NCBI GenBank assembly: GCA_023402395.1
Contig: JAEYGI010000040.1
Location: 682,001-746,000 of the forward strand
Source of the DNA: Bacillota bacterium
Lineage (GTDB): Bacteria; Bacillota; UBA4882; UBA8346
Reading direction: 5' to 3'
DNA: 64,000 nucleotides
Positions 42,900-52,133 of this stretch are shown in pieces. Both the position numbers and the translations under genes were made by a program. The notes beneath the pieces were generated by a model. That model made no database searches. It worked only from the letters and a program-made list of their open reading frames with translations, and was not told where the DNA came from. The first letter of the stretch is position 1. Each line of letters begins with the position of its first letter.

Positions 42900-43766
42900 A
42901 TGCGCAAAATCTGGGATAAGATCGACAACCAGATCCAGTTTGGAAGCGGCTTCTTTCTAGTTCTGGCGTTAGTATGGATCTTCGTAACCATCGGAATCAG
43001 TGGCGTAGAAAAGGCAACTCAGGAAATACGGGCGTTCCTTGAAAGCAAAATCCTCCTGGTGGCTCTGGTCTTTCTCGGTAAATATCTTTTTTTCCCGCAT
43101 TACCGGAATGCGCAATTATTAAAATGGTTATTTCCAGCCATCTTTTTATTGTTTATCGGCTGTGCCGCCGGTAAACTGATGGTCAAAGAGCTACAGTGGT
43201 TCTATTATCTCCTGGTCATTGCCGACATTGGATTATGGGCTTACTTTATCACTGAATATTTGGAGAATATTGGTCTGGTAATCATTCGCTGGAATAATTT
43301 GGAGATCGAAACCCCAACGATGTTTTTGCCGCTTTGGCAGCGTTTATGGAGCGAGATTTTAAAGGCCGGTTTTCTCATAACCATTGGAGCCACACTTCTC
43401 TATTTTTATTTGGTAAGTTCGTTTTTGGTGGACACGATATTCTACAGCTATCTTTTACTGGTCCCGCTCCTAACCGTGGCGCTCATTCTCTATTCGGGTA
43501 CTTTCTCAAAAATTCAAAATTGGGTCGGCCGGGAATTGCAACTTATTGATCAGGAAGTTTCAATCTATTTGAGATGGCCGAATTTCAAGGGACAAACTGA
43601 CGTTATGATTGAATTGGCGTGGGCGCAATATCTTTTTCAAGTCAGAAACTATTTATATATCGCCAAAAAACCGGTTTTTTCAGTGTTGACGTTACTCAGT
43701 TATCTTTTTTTCGCCGGATTTATATTAGCATTGCCGTATTTATTCGGCATTGCCATCGAAGTTTGA
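42900..43766 (+). CDS. Integral membrane protein of unknown function
   Basis: I do not recognise this 288-residue protein. About seven or eight hydrophobic spans can be seen: roughly 16-36, 50-66, 78-97, 103-122, 155-176, 181-202 and 255-282. Between them lies an amphipathic, Trp-rich cytoplasmic loop (about 203-245). There is no known transporter signature. ATG 42900 follows GAGGGG. Upstream, AAGCCCCCT (42845-42853) and AGGGGTGCTT (42885-42894) could form a terminator-like stem enclosing the ribosome site. A strong terminator follows, so it is a single-gene unit. Confidence 0.75.
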   Translation: MRKIWDKIDNQIQFGSGFFLVLALVWIFVTIGISGVEKATQEIRAFLESKILLVALVFLGKYLFFPHYRNAQLLKWLFPAIFLLFIGCAAGKLMVKELQWFYYLLVIADIGLWAYFITEYLENIGLVIIRWNNLEIETPTMFLPLWQRLWSEILKAGFLITIGATLLYFYLVSSFLVDTIFYSYLLLVPLLTVALILYSGTFSKIQNWVGRELQLIDQEVSIYLRWPNFKGQTDVMIELAWAQYLFQVRNYLYIAKKPVFSVLTLLSYLFFAGFILALPYLFGIAIEV

Positions 43767-43796
43767 TTCCTTCCTCTGGAAGGAATTTTTTTTTTT
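43766..43796 (+). terminator. Intrinsic terminator after the membrane protein gene
   Basis: ATTCCTTCC/GGAAGGAAT stem, loop TCT, then ten T. Confidence 0.9.
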
Positions 43797-43936
43797 ATGG
43801 CCAATTATTCGAATTAGAAACCGGTTTTCGATGATTTTTAAAGACATGTGGAAAGTCCAATGATCGGCACGAGAAAACCGTTGAGAAACCTTATACTTGC
43901 TTTCTGAGCTTTGTGTACAACCCAACTTCAATCGAG

Positions 43937-43965
43937 TTTATCACAACGCTTCTATATTTTATAAA
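43937..43965 (+). promoter_or_regulatory. Possible promoter of zapA
   Basis: TTTATC (43937-43942), 17 bp, TATAAA (43960-43965) in the AT-rich 321-bp gap before zapA. Nothing else is supported between 43797 and 44117. Confidence 0.4.
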
Positions 43966-44117
43966 AGAAATAATAATTTCGTTGTTTTAATCTGAGAACT
44001 ATGACATGATAGAAGTCGAGATTATAGAAGCTTTTTAATAAACCTGGCCTATAGTCGGTTTTACTAAGATTATCATAAGGCAGGCAGAAGGCTGTAATCA
44101 GCTGGAGTGAAAAAGAG

Positions 44118-44390
44118 ATGATTGAACGCAAAAACCCTGAAACAGAGAATTTCCAATTCATCATCAAAATTTTGGGTGAAGAGTATCTGATCCGCGGTAA
44201 CGGAAACCGGGAGTACGTCGACCAAATCGCGGTTTATCTCGAAGACACCTTAAAGGGGATTGCCGGTGTCAATCCCAAATTGAATAAATCCCAAGTGGCC
44301 GTATTGGCTGCTTTAAAAGTCGCGGATGAACTCCAAAAATTGCGGCAAGAATATCAATATCTTCGGCAGCTCTTAAACGAAGCTGAGTAG
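44118..44390 (+). CDS. zapA: Cell division protein ZapA
   Basis: A 90-residue FtsZ-ring stabiliser. The N-terminal beta region (FQFIIKILGEEYLIRG) and the helix NPKLNKSQVAVLAALKVADELQKLRQE, ending in a coiled coil, fit ZapA well. It binds FtsZ bundles in the cytoplasm. It lies 12 bases before the CvpA gene, matching the zapA-cvpA order of Bacillus. Confidence 0.88.
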   Translation: MIERKNPETENFQFIIKILGEEYLIRGNGNREYVDQIAVYLEDTLKGIAGVNPKLNKSQVAVLAALKVADELQKLRQEYQYLRQLLNEAE

Positions 44391-44402
44391 GGAGGCGCAA
44401 GC

Positions 44403-45215
44403 TTGACCTGGATGGATTGGGTGATTGGCGGCGTATTCATCTTTTTTATTTTTAAGGGATACCGCAAGGGGTTTGTCCAACAATTTTTCGACCTTCTCGG
44501 CGGAGTGCTCGCGTTGGTGTTGGCCTTTTATTTTTATCAGCGGCTCGGGAATTATCTTGCGGAATACTTGCGTTTATCACCGGCGTTTTGTGGTATTGTT
44601 GGATTTGTGTTGATTGTGGTCATCACCGGAGGGACTGTCAGTTTTGTGGGAAAACGGTGGAAGGAAGCACAGAAAAACGAGCCGATCGCTATCGTGGATG
44701 GAGGAGCCGGAGCTTTATTCGGCGGGCTGAAAGCTGCGGTGGTTCTGATTATTATCCTGCTGACCCTGATGGCTTTACCCTGGGATTTTTTGCAGGATCC
44801 GATTGAAGAGTCGAGTTTCGCCAATGATCTGCTGCGTTTAGCGCCTTTGTTCTATCTGGTGCAAGACCGTTCGCTTCCGTCAAACATGCCGCGACTGGTG
44901 GTATCTCCGGAAGGACTGCAATTGCGGAAGCTGAACCCAACCGAACTGGCGGGAGCCACCTGCATTGCCTGCGGGCATAAGGTGGAATATCGGGGTTTGG
45001 TGCGGGAAGGACTTTCAAGTTACCCCCAATTTTACTGTCCCAATTGCCGGAGGGTCAGCGACGGGTGCTTGACTTTCGAGGGATTTCATATGATTCATGG
45101 GAATTGTCCGTATGAGCGTTTTGGAAGTGTAGGCGTTACCGATTGCCGGATTTGGCCCAACCCCGAGCCGACCACAGTCAAGGGGAAATGCCCGGTATGC
45201 GGCAGATCGGAGTAA
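44403..45215 (+). CDS. CvpA-family membrane protein fused to a cysteine-rich zinc-ribbon region
   Basis: Residues 1-155 are a CvpA domain with four spans (about 5-20, 28-48, 58-82, 106-128), including the typical GYRKGFVQQ start. Residues 180-270, normally absent, hold C187, C190, C212, C215, C222, C235, C248, C263 and C266, enough for two zinc sites. CvpA itself is linked to colicin V production and envelope stress, with unclear mechanism. TTG 44403 follows GGGAGGCGC. It is coupled to zapA; polX and mutS2, often next, are absent. Confidence 0.82.
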   Translation: MTWMDWVIGGVFIFFIFKGYRKGFVQQFFDLLGGVLALVLAFYFYQRLGNYLAEYLRLSPAFCGIVGFVLIVVITGGTVSFVGKRWKEAQKNEPIAIVDGGAGALFGGLKAAVVLIIILLTLMALPWDFLQDPIEESSFANDLLRLAPLFYLVQDRSLPSNMPRLVVSPEGLQLRKLNPTELAGATCIACGHKVEYRGLVREGLSSYPQFYCPNCRRVSDGCLTFEGFHMIHGNCPYERFGSVGVTDCRIWPNPEPTTVKGKCPVCGRSE

Positions 45216-45340
45216 TTTTAAATCCGGTATAACGTATTTTCGGAACCGTTGTCCAGGAATCGACCTCATGCTCCCGGTTATACTATAAGCGCTATGATTA
45301 ACACTGCCAGAAAAGGCCGTTATTTCATAAAAGCATGAGA

Positions 45341-45378
45341 GCAAGCGCTAAAGTCGATGTTTTGGCTTGGCGCTTGCT
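45341..45378 (+). other. Hairpin next to the DUF421 gene ribosome site
   Basis: AGCAAGCGCTAA (45341-45352) pairs with TTGGCGCTTGCT (45367-45378), one G-U pair and a 14-base loop. It stands just before CGAGGCGATAGA and the ATG at 45397, with no T-run, so it may influence translation or mark a transcript end. Confidence 0.45.
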
Positions 45379-45396
45379 TCACCCCGAGGCGATAGA

Positions 45397-45954
45397 ATGG
45401 ACTGGTGGGAAGTTGTTCGATTTATCGTAAAGCCGATCGCCATTTATGTGGTGGCTCTCACGGTAGTTCGATGGATGGGGAAAAGGGCTCTAGGTACGCT
45501 GAGCCTTTTTGATTTGGTGATTATGGCCGGAATTGGCGATGTGATCGTGGTGGTCGGACTGGAGCAGCGCGTTCCGTTTGAACGAGGTCTACTGATCCTG
45601 GGGTTGCTGGGTACCCTGGAACTGATCTTTTCCAAATTGGCTTATCGTTCCAAATTTTTTGCAGGATTGCTTGAGGGAAAGCCAACCATTCTGATCAAGG
45701 ACGGAAAGCTGATCGAAAGTAATTTGGAGAAAGAACACATATCCCACGCCGATCTCCGTCAAGAGCTGCGAAAACAAGGGGTTGCCAAAGCATCTCAAGT
45801 ATCCCAGGCGATTCTTGAAGCGTGCGGGAAATTCAGCGTTATTTTAAGAGATGAAGAGGATCCAATCTCGAATACCCGTTTATACCACGAAATGACTGCA
45901 TTGCGGCGGCAAGTGGAAGAGTTAATCGAGCTGATTCGGCAGAGGGAGCAATAG
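45397..45954 (+). CDS. DUF421 (YetF-like) membrane protein
   Basis: A 185-residue protein of the YetF/DUF421 family. Two or three N-terminal spans (about 8-28, 38-55, 60-78) with the motif VVRWMGKRALGTLSLFDLVIMAG precede a soluble C-domain (KPTILIKDGKLIESNLEKEHIS). In Bacillus relatives occur in spore membranes; the function is unclear. ATG 45397 follows CGAGGCGATAG. The next gene starts 2 bases after its stop. Confidence 0.85.
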   Translation: MDWWEVVRFIVKPIAIYVVALTVVRWMGKRALGTLSLFDLVIMAGIGDVIVVVGLEQRVPFERGLLILGLLGTLELIFSKLAYRSKFFAGLLEGKPTILIKDGKLIESNLEKEHISHADLRQELRKQGVAKASQVSQAILEACGKFSVILRDEEDPISNTRLYHEMTALRRQVEELIELIRQREQ

Positions 45955-45956
45955 GT

Positions 45957-46898
45957 TTGCGGCTACTGATGGTCTTCATTGACGGGTTCGGACTCGGGTC
46001 CGGCAATGCCGGGATTAACCCGTTTCTCACGGCGGAGACGCCTTTTCTCCACTCGTTGCTGGGCAATAAGTCTTTCACCCTTCAAAATGTAAACGAGCAA
46101 CTGACGCAAGGCCATGTTTCGGTACTACCAGTTGATGCGGCGATGGGAGTTCCCGGCATTCCACAAAGCGCTACCGGGCAAACTTCTTTTTTAGCAGGGA
46201 TCAATGCGTCCGCCCTCGCGGGACGCCATATCCAAGGGTTTCCAACAGAGGAGTTAAGGGAACGGCTGGTTGAAACAAGTATTTTTAAAGTATTGACTGA
46301 AAGTGGATTGCGGGCTGTTTTTGCCAATACTTTTACCGACGAATATTTTGTAGCGCTAAAAGCGGGGAAAGTACGGCATTCAGCGACCACGGTGGCTGCC
46401 TTGGCTGGTGGCAGCCGTTTACAGGGCGTTTCTGATTTGAAAAACGGCGAAGCGGTTTATCACGATCTCAGCAACGAACTGTTAATTGAGCGAGGCTATG
46501 AGCTTCCGCTAATTTCGCCGGAACAAGCGGGAGAAAATCTTTTAAGGGTCTCCGGTCGAAATGACTTTACGCTATTTGAATATTTTCAAACTGACCGCTG
46601 CGGCCATGGACAGGATTGGATCGCTGCCTTGGAAATCTTAAATCGGCTTGATCGTTTTCTTGGAACGCTGGCGCGATTCAAACCGGACGATCTACAATTG
46701 CTGATTGTCAGTGATCACGGCAATATTGAGGATCTATCGCTGAAAGCTCATACCATGAACCCGGTTCCATTAATAACGCTGGGAACAGCGGGAGAAAGTT
46801 TCCGGAGAGTTGGTTCTCTTCCTGATATTTATTATGCTCTGACTGAATTTTACGGTATAACACAAAATACAACTCAGCCTGTATCAAATAAAAAATAA
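45957..46898 (+). CDS. Alkaline-phosphatase-superfamily metalloenzyme (phosphoglycerate-mutase-like)
   Basis: A 313-residue protein sharing metal motifs with cofactor-independent phosphoglycerate mutase: MVFIDGFGLG (first ligand), SATGQTSFLAG (nucleophile loop), TDRCGHGQD, VSDHGNIED and HTMNPVPLI. It lacks the inserted transferase domain of full iPGM (about 510 residues), so it is probably a hydrolase or an unclassified mutase. TTG 45957 begins two bases after the DUF421 stop. It is followed 12 bases later by the U32 gene. Confidence 0.8.
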   Translation: MRLLMVFIDGFGLGSGNAGINPFLTAETPFLHSLLGNKSFTLQNVNEQLTQGHVSVLPVDAAMGVPGIPQSATGQTSFLAGINASALAGRHIQGFPTEELRERLVETSIFKVLTESGLRAVFANTFTDEYFVALKAGKVRHSATTVAALAGGSRLQGVSDLKNGEAVYHDLSNELLIERGYELPLISPEQAGENLLRVSGRNDFTLFEYFQTDRCGHGQDWIAALEILNRLDRFLGTLARFKPDDLQLLIVSDHGNIEDLSLKAHTMNPVPLITLGTAGESFRRVGSLPDIYYALTEFYGITQNTTQPVSNKK

Positions 46899-46910
46899 GG
46901 ACATTCAGCA

Positions 46911-49424
46911 ATGACTTCTACGAGCCAAAAAGAAAATAAGCGAATGGAATTATTGGCTCCGGCCGGCAGTTGGGAAACATTAATGGCCGCCTTGGCTGGC
47001 GGAGCGGATGCCGTTTATCTGGGAGGTAAAACCTTCAGCGCCCGTCAGTACGCTAGTAATTTTGACCTGCCCCAGTTGGAGAAAGCCGCCCGGATCCTTC
47101 ACCTTCATCACAGACAGCTTTTTGTGACGGTGAATACCTTAATCTCTGATGCCGAAATGGATGACGCTTTAGAATTTATCCGCGCCCTGTATAATATGGG
47201 GGTTGACGCGATTATTGTCCAGGATCTGGGTCTGATTCACCAGGTGAGAAAATGGCTCCCGGATTTTCCGATCCACGCCAGCACTCAAATGACCATTCAT
47301 AATCTGGAAGGAGCACGGTTTTTGGCAGATATCGGGGTTCGGCGGGTGGTTATGGCCAGGGAACTGACAGCCGAAGAAATACAGAGTATCTCTGAGCGGG
47401 CAGGACTCGAAGTGGAAGTCTTCGTTCACGGAGCACTTTGCGTCTGCTATTCGGGGCAATGTCTAATGAGCAGTATGATCGGTGGCAGGAGCGGAAACCG
47501 GGGTCGGTGTGCCCAACCGTGCCGTCTGGAATATCAGTTGATCGAGAATGAAACTCCGGCTCGGTCGGTCGGAAATCACCTGCTATCCCCGAAAGATCTG
47601 GCGTTACTGCCGATGATTCCGGGGTTGAAACGGGCGGGGGTCTGTTCTTTAAAGATCGAAGGCCGGATGAAGGGGCCGGAGTATGTGTACTCCGTGGTCA
47701 GGGTTTATCGGGACGCGCTGGAGCGTTTCGAGGCCGATCCGGAATTTCGAGTCATGGATCATGACCTCAAAAAAATCACTGAAGTGTTCAACCGGGGATT
47801 CACCACGGGTTATTTCGGCGGAAACCGGAATGCGGAAATCATGAGTTTTGCCCGTCCCAACAATCGCGGATTGCAGGTGGGACGGGTTATATCCTCCGAT
47901 TGGGTACGGAAACTGGTCACGGTTCGGCTGGAATCGGAGTTGGACGTCGGAGATATGGTTGAAGCGTGGGTCAGTCAGGGAGGCAGGGCTACCGCTACTA
48001 TTCAAGAGATGATCACGGATGGCGGGAAAGAGGTAACAGCCGCCGCGTCTGGAACGGTGGTCCGGTTCGGACTGGATGGAAAGGTTCAGCCAGGGGACAG
48101 GATTTTTAAAGTCGTTTCGGCGCGAGTCAGCCAGGAAGTCAAACAAGCGATTGATGAGATCGGGCAAGGATTGCGGATTCCCTGTACGGTCGAGGTTCGG
48201 AGTCAAGCCGACTTGGCGTTGAATGTCATCTACCACGACGACCAGGGAAACTGTGGGGAAGCACGGACCGCAGTGCCCTTGCAACCAGCCCGGAACCGGC
48301 CGCTTTCCACCGAGTCGCTCCGGGAACAACTTAGCCGGTTGGGTAATACGCCGTTTTATTTGACCGACATCCAAAACAACCTGCCGGAGTCGCCGCTAAT
48401 GATCCCAATCAGTGAATTGAACCAGGCACGCCGGGAAGCAATTGAGAAATTGACTGATGTCAGGTTACAGCCGTTTGCGCGAGTCCAGGTCCAGCAGCCG
48501 ATCTCATATCGGAGAATCCATCATTCGGCTTCTCCGGCTACCGCCGAAGAACGGTGTTTGCTTAGCGTCTGGGTGGCCGATACTATCGGGGTGAAGGAAG
48601 CCGCCTCGCATGGCGCCGATCTCATTTATGTCGGCGGGGATGAATTAACCGGTTTTCATTGGACTACCGCTGCTATTCAAGAAGCAGTGCTGACCGCTCA
48701 TGCCCATGGAGCCAGATTAATTTACGGACTGCCGCGGATTGTCCGTCAATCGCAGCAGAAGCAAACCGAAACGCAACTGGATTCGGCCGCTAGATTGCCA
48801 GTTGATGGAATCATGGTATCGGATCTCGGATCGTATCGGACCGCGCTGCTGCACACCGATCGCCGGATTTTTATCAACTATCCGTTAAATATCTTTAATC
48901 AAAACTCGATTGAAGTATTTGATAATCCCCGGGTCGAGCAGGTGTGTGTTTCACCGGAGCTGACCCTGTCCCAGATTAAACAAATTGCAAACTTTCACAA
49001 CTCCTCCCGCTTGGAGTATTTGGTCCAGGGCTCCATGGAACTGATGATCTCCGAATATTGTCCGATTGCTTCGGTTTCCGGTGAGTGTAGCCATTCCTGC
49101 CATGACGATCGTTATTATTTGAGGGACCGTCTAAATATGAACTTTCCGATTCGTATGGATCAATTTTGCCGGATGCATTTGCTCAATTGCAATGATCTCT
49201 GTTTGATTGGGGATTTATCTAAATTCAAAAATTTATTGGCTCCGGTTTTACGTTTGGAACTGAAGGCATTGTCCGGCAGAGAGGCCGGAACGTTCGTTGC
49301 TGCGTATCATAATGCGTTAGAGCAGGGATTGGATAAGGAACAGGCCGAAGGGATGATCAAGACTTTTAAAAAAATTACCGGAAGGGGCATCACGAAAGGT
49401 CATTATTTTCGCGGAGTCGAATAG
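46911..49424 (+). CDS. U32-family protein with DUF3656 (RlhA/TrhP-like)
   Basis: An 837-residue U32 protein. Labelled peptidases, characterised members are prephenate-dependent tRNA or 23S rRNA hydroxylation factors. MELLAPAGSWETLMAALAGGADAVYLGG opens the TIM-barrel. VFVHGALCVCYSGQCLMSSMIGGRSGNRGRCAQPCRL holds the conserved cysteines for a probable Fe-S cluster. A second cysteine set lies in SGECSHSCHD (about 725). The long middle is the DUF3656 type. Last gene of the DUF421 operon. Confidence 0.88.
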   Translation: MTSTSQKENKRMELLAPAGSWETLMAALAGGADAVYLGGKTFSARQYASNFDLPQLEKAARILHLHHRQLFVTVNTLISDAEMDDALEFIRALYNMGVDAIIVQDLGLIHQVRKWLPDFPIHASTQMTIHNLEGARFLADIGVRRVVMARELTAEEIQSISERAGLEVEVFVHGALCVCYSGQCLMSSMIGGRSGNRGRCAQPCRLEYQLIENETPARSVGNHLLSPKDLALLPMIPGLKRAGVCSLKIEGRMKGPEYVYSVVRVYRDALERFEADPEFRVMDHDLKKITEVFNRGFTTGYFGGNRNAEIMSFARPNNRGLQVGRVISSDWVRKLVTVRLESELDVGDMVEAWVSQGGRATATIQEMITDGGKEVTAAASGTVVRFGLDGKVQPGDRIFKVVSARVSQEVKQAIDEIGQGLRIPCTVEVRSQADLALNVIYHDDQGNCGEARTAVPLQPARNRPLSTESLREQLSRLGNTPFYLTDIQNNLPESPLMIPISELNQARREAIEKLTDVRLQPFARVQVQQPISYRRIHHSASPATAEERCLLSVWVADTIGVKEAASHGADLIYVGGDELTGFHWTTAAIQEAVLTAHAHGARLIYGLPRIVRQSQQKQTETQLDSAARLPVDGIMVSDLGSYRTALLHTDRRIFINYPLNIFNQNSIEVFDNPRVEQVCVSPELTLSQIKQIANFHNSSRLEYLVQGSMELMISEYCPIASVSGECSHSCHDDRYYLRDRLNMNFPIRMDQFCRMHLLNCNDLCLIGDLSKFKNLLAPVLRLELKALSGREAGTFVAAYHNALEQGLDKEQAEGMIKTFKKITGRGITKGHYFRGVE

Positions 49425-49432
49425 ATAATTGG

Positions 49433-49461
49433 TTTACACCAATTAGAATTTATGGTAAAAT
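49433..49461 (+). promoter_or_regulatory. Promoter of rpsO
   Basis: TTTACA (49433-49438), 17 bp, TAAAAT (49456-49461), with an extended TGG before the -10. Confidence 0.7.
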
Positions 49462-49467
49462 AATTTT

Positions 49468-49554
49468 GGATTTACGCACTGTATTGTAAATCCGCTTTAA
49501 ACCTTTCACTGGGGCTTTCGAAGACTCCGACGAAATTCTCGGTAAAAGGCGTTT
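49468..49554 (+). promoter_or_regulatory. Structured rpsO leader, possible S15 autoregulation site
   Basis: An 8-bp hairpin GGATTTAC/GTAAATCC (49468-49493) is followed by a second structure: AAAC-CTTT (49499-49506) pairs with AAAG...GTTT (49545-49554), enclosing GGGG/CTCC (49511-49514, 49525-49528) and a CGA/TCG hairpin. A junction of this kind resembles the S15-binding junctions of other bacteria. Confidence 0.35.
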
Positions 49555-49577
49555 AGATTAACAAAGGAGGTGACATC

Positions 49578-49847
49578 ATGAGCTTGAATACTGAGTTGAA
49601 ACAGTCCATTATTAATAAGTATCGTCTCCATGAGTCCGATACCGGTTCGCCCGAAGTTCAAATCGCCATTCTTACCGAACGAATCAATTACCTAACCGAG
49701 CATTTAAAGATACACAAGAAAGACCATCACTCACGGCGCGGGCTGCTCAAAATGGTCGGTCAACGACGCGGTTTACTGAATTATCTGTATCAAAAGGATA
49801 TTGAACGGTATCGCGCTATTATCGAACGATTGGGTCTCCGAAAATAA
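49578..49847 (+). CDS. rpsO: 30S ribosomal protein S15
   Basis: An 89-residue primary rRNA-binding protein of the small-subunit platform. DTGSPEVQIAILTERINYLTEHLKIHKKDHHSRRGLLKMVGQRR is the invariant S15 core. AAAGGAGGTGACATC is an almost complete anti-16S match before the ATG. The rpsO-pnp pair is conserved across bacteria. Confidence 0.97.
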   Translation: MSLNTELKQSIINKYRLHESDTGSPEVQIAILTERINYLTEHLKIHKKDHHSRRGLLKMVGQRRGLLNYLYQKDIERYRAIIERLGLRK

Positions 49848-49853
49848 TTACCA

Positions 49854-49882
49854 AGAAAAGCGGGTCACCCGCTTTTCTTTCT
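49854..49882 (+). terminator. Intrinsic terminator between rpsO and pnp
   Basis: AGAAAAGCGGG/CCCGCTTTTCT stem with loop TCA, followed by TTCTG. It may only partly separate rpsO from pnp. Confidence 0.8.
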
Positions 49883-49951
49883 GTATAGAGGGTATACTAT
49901 CAATACTAAGCGGAGTCTGTCTTTGATAGAATTCGTAGGAGGGATCGTTGG

Positions 49952-52060
49952 ATGTATAAATGGGAGATGAACTTAGCGGGCAGGCCTTTGGTCATTGAAT
50001 ACGGGAATGTTGCCAAACAAGCCAATGCTGCTGTTCTGGCCCGCTACGGGGATACCGCCGTGCTCGTCACCGCGACGATGGCGTCAAAACCCCGGGAAGG
50101 AATTGATTTTTTTCCATTATTGGTTGATTATGAGGAACGGCTCTATGCGGTCGGTAAAATTCCCGGCGGATTCATTAAAAGGGAAGGAAGACCAGCTGAG
50201 AGCGCGGTGTTAGCCGCTAGAATGATTGATCGTCCGATTCGGCCATTATTTCCGGAAGGTTTTCGGAATGACGTTCAGGTAGTGGCCACAGTTCTTTCGG
50301 TGGAGCCGGACAATGAGCCTTCGTTGCTGGCAATGATCGGGGCGTCTGCTGCTTTACATATCTCGGAAATACCCTTTGCGGGTCCGATCGGCGGGGTAAA
50401 AGTAGGTCGGGTTGACGGGCAATTGGTAATCAATCCGACCGTGGCCCAGCTGGAAAAGACCGATATGCAACTGGTTGTGGCGGGAACCCTGGATGCGATT
50501 ATGATGGTCGAAGCCGGCGCTAATGAGATTACCGAAGATGAAGCCCTGGAGTCCATTTTGTTCGGTCATTCGGTGATCCAGGAGATTGTTGGTTTTATCG
50601 AAAAAATTCGGCAAGAAGTTGGAAAACCAAAAGTCGAAGTGATTATTGCGCAGCCGGATCCGGGGTTCGAAAGGGATGCACGGGAGTATGCCACGACGAA
50701 GTTGACTTCTGCCATTAAGACCGATGAGAAATTGGAACGGGAAGCATTGATTGAGCAAGCCAAGGAAGAGACCAGGTCTTACTTTTCTGAAAAAATGGGC
50801 GAGGAGTTTTCCGGTTTCAGCAAGAGCTTAGAGGAGATTCTGGAGTCCATCGTCAAGGAAGAAGTCCGCAAGTTAATCGTAATCGATAAAATTCGTCCCG
50901 ATGGCCGGGGTTTGGACGAGATTCGTCCTATTACCTGCCAGGCTGGCGTTTTACCACGCACTCACGGTTCAGCCCTTTTCACGCGAGGTCAGACTCAAGT
51001 CCTGACTGTTTGTACTCTCGGCCGGGTCAGTGAGGAACAGATCCTCGACGGACTGGGCGAGGAAGAATCGAAACGCTATATTCATCATTATAATTTTCCT
51101 CCGTACAGCGTGGGCGAGGTTCGTCCGTCGCGAAGCCCTGGACGGCGGGAAATCGGTCATGGCGCATTGGCGGAGCGGGCCTTGCTTCCGGTCATTCCCA
51201 GTGAAGATACGTTCCCATATACCATCCGGCTGGTCTCAGAGGTACTTGAATCCAACGGTTCTTCATCACAAGCCAGTGTTTGCGGCAGTACCTTGGCATT
51301 GATGGATGCGGGCGTTCCCATTAAAAAGCCGGTGGCCGGAGTGGCCATGGGATTGCTGAAATATGGCGATGATTTTACCATTCTCACCGATATCCAGGGC
51401 ATGGAAGACCATTTTGGCGATATGGACTTCAAAGTGGCGGGAACCAAAGACGGAATCACCGCGATTCAAATGGATATCAAAATTAAAGGGATTGACCGGG
51501 CGATTCTCAAACAAGCGCTGGAGCAAGCCCGCCAGGGTAGACTCTTTATTCTTGGAAAAATGCTCGCCGAGATTGCCGAACCCCGTCAGGATCTATCTCC
51601 CTATGCACCCCGGATAATCACCTTTGAGATTGATCCGGACCGGATTCGCGACGTAATCGGACCGGGCGGCAAAATGATTCGGAAGATCATCGAAGAGACC
51701 GGAACGGAAATCGATATCGAGGATGATGGCCGCGTATTCATTGCCGCCGTTGATGCCAGAGCCGGACAAAAGGCGCAGGAGATCATTAAACGGCTCACCA
51801 GCGACGTAGAGATTGGCGCCAGCTATTTGGGGAAAGTCACCCGACTGATGAATTTTGGTGCTTTTGTCGAAGTGCTGCCGGGCAAAGAGGGTCTGGTTCA
51901 CATTTCACAGCTGGCCAAGGAGCGGGTCGCCAAAGTAGAAGACGTGGTCAATGTCGGTGACGAGATTATGGTTAAAGTTATCGAAATTGACAAACAAGGC
52001 CGGATCAATCTGTCCCGCAAGGCCTTGCTGGGAGGAGATCCTCCGCCTGTTCAAGAGTAA
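49952..52060 (+). CDS. pnp: Polyribonucleotide nucleotidyltransferase (PNPase)
   Basis: A phosphorolytic 3'-5' exoribonuclease and degradosome component, 702 residues. Two RNase-PH folds (about 1-225 and 305-540; the second with FTRGQTQVL and SSSQASVCGS) flank a helical linker. KH (RDVIGPGGKMIRKIIEETG, about 565) and S1 (LGKVTRLMNFGAFVEVLPGKEGLVHISQL, about 625) domains follow. ATG 49952 follows TAGGAGGGAT. It ends at a terminator shared with the convergent ABC genes. Confidence 0.97.
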   Translation: MYKWEMNLAGRPLVIEYGNVAKQANAAVLARYGDTAVLVTATMASKPREGIDFFPLLVDYEERLYAVGKIPGGFIKREGRPAESAVLAARMIDRPIRPLFPEGFRNDVQVVATVLSVEPDNEPSLLAMIGASAALHISEIPFAGPIGGVKVGRVDGQLVINPTVAQLEKTDMQLVVAGTLDAIMMVEAGANEITEDEALESILFGHSVIQEIVGFIEKIRQEVGKPKVEVIIAQPDPGFERDAREYATTKLTSAIKTDEKLEREALIEQAKEETRSYFSEKMGEEFSGFSKSLEEILESIVKEEVRKLIVIDKIRPDGRGLDEIRPITCQAGVLPRTHGSALFTRGQTQVLTVCTLGRVSEEQILDGLGEEESKRYIHHYNFPPYSVGEVRPSRSPGRREIGHGALAERALLPVIPSEDTFPYTIRLVSEVLESNGSSSQASVCGSTLALMDAGVPIKKPVAGVAMGLLKYGDDFTILTDIQGMEDHFGDMDFKVAGTKDGITAIQMDIKIKGIDRAILKQALEQARQGRLFILGKMLAEIAEPRQDLSPYAPRIITFEIDPDRIRDVIGPGGKMIRKIIEETGTEIDIEDDGRVFIAAVDARAGQKAQEIIKRLTSDVEIGASYLGKVTRLMNFGAFVEVLPGKEGLVHISQLAKERVAKVEDVVNVGDEIMVKVIEIDKQGRINLSRKALLGGDPPPVQE

Positions 52061-52103
52061 CCCCCGGGTTGTAAATATTTTCAATGTCATACAAAGATAA
52101 AGG

Positions 52104-52130
52104 AAAAATCTTCCCAAGGGAAGATTTTTT
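52104..52130. terminator. Bidirectional terminator between pnp and the convergent ABC locus
   Basis: AAAATCTTCCC/GGGAAGATTTT stem with T-runs on both strands. It ends pnp and lies 3 bases beyond the minus-strand stop at 52134. Confidence 0.85.
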
Positions 52131-52133
52131 GTC

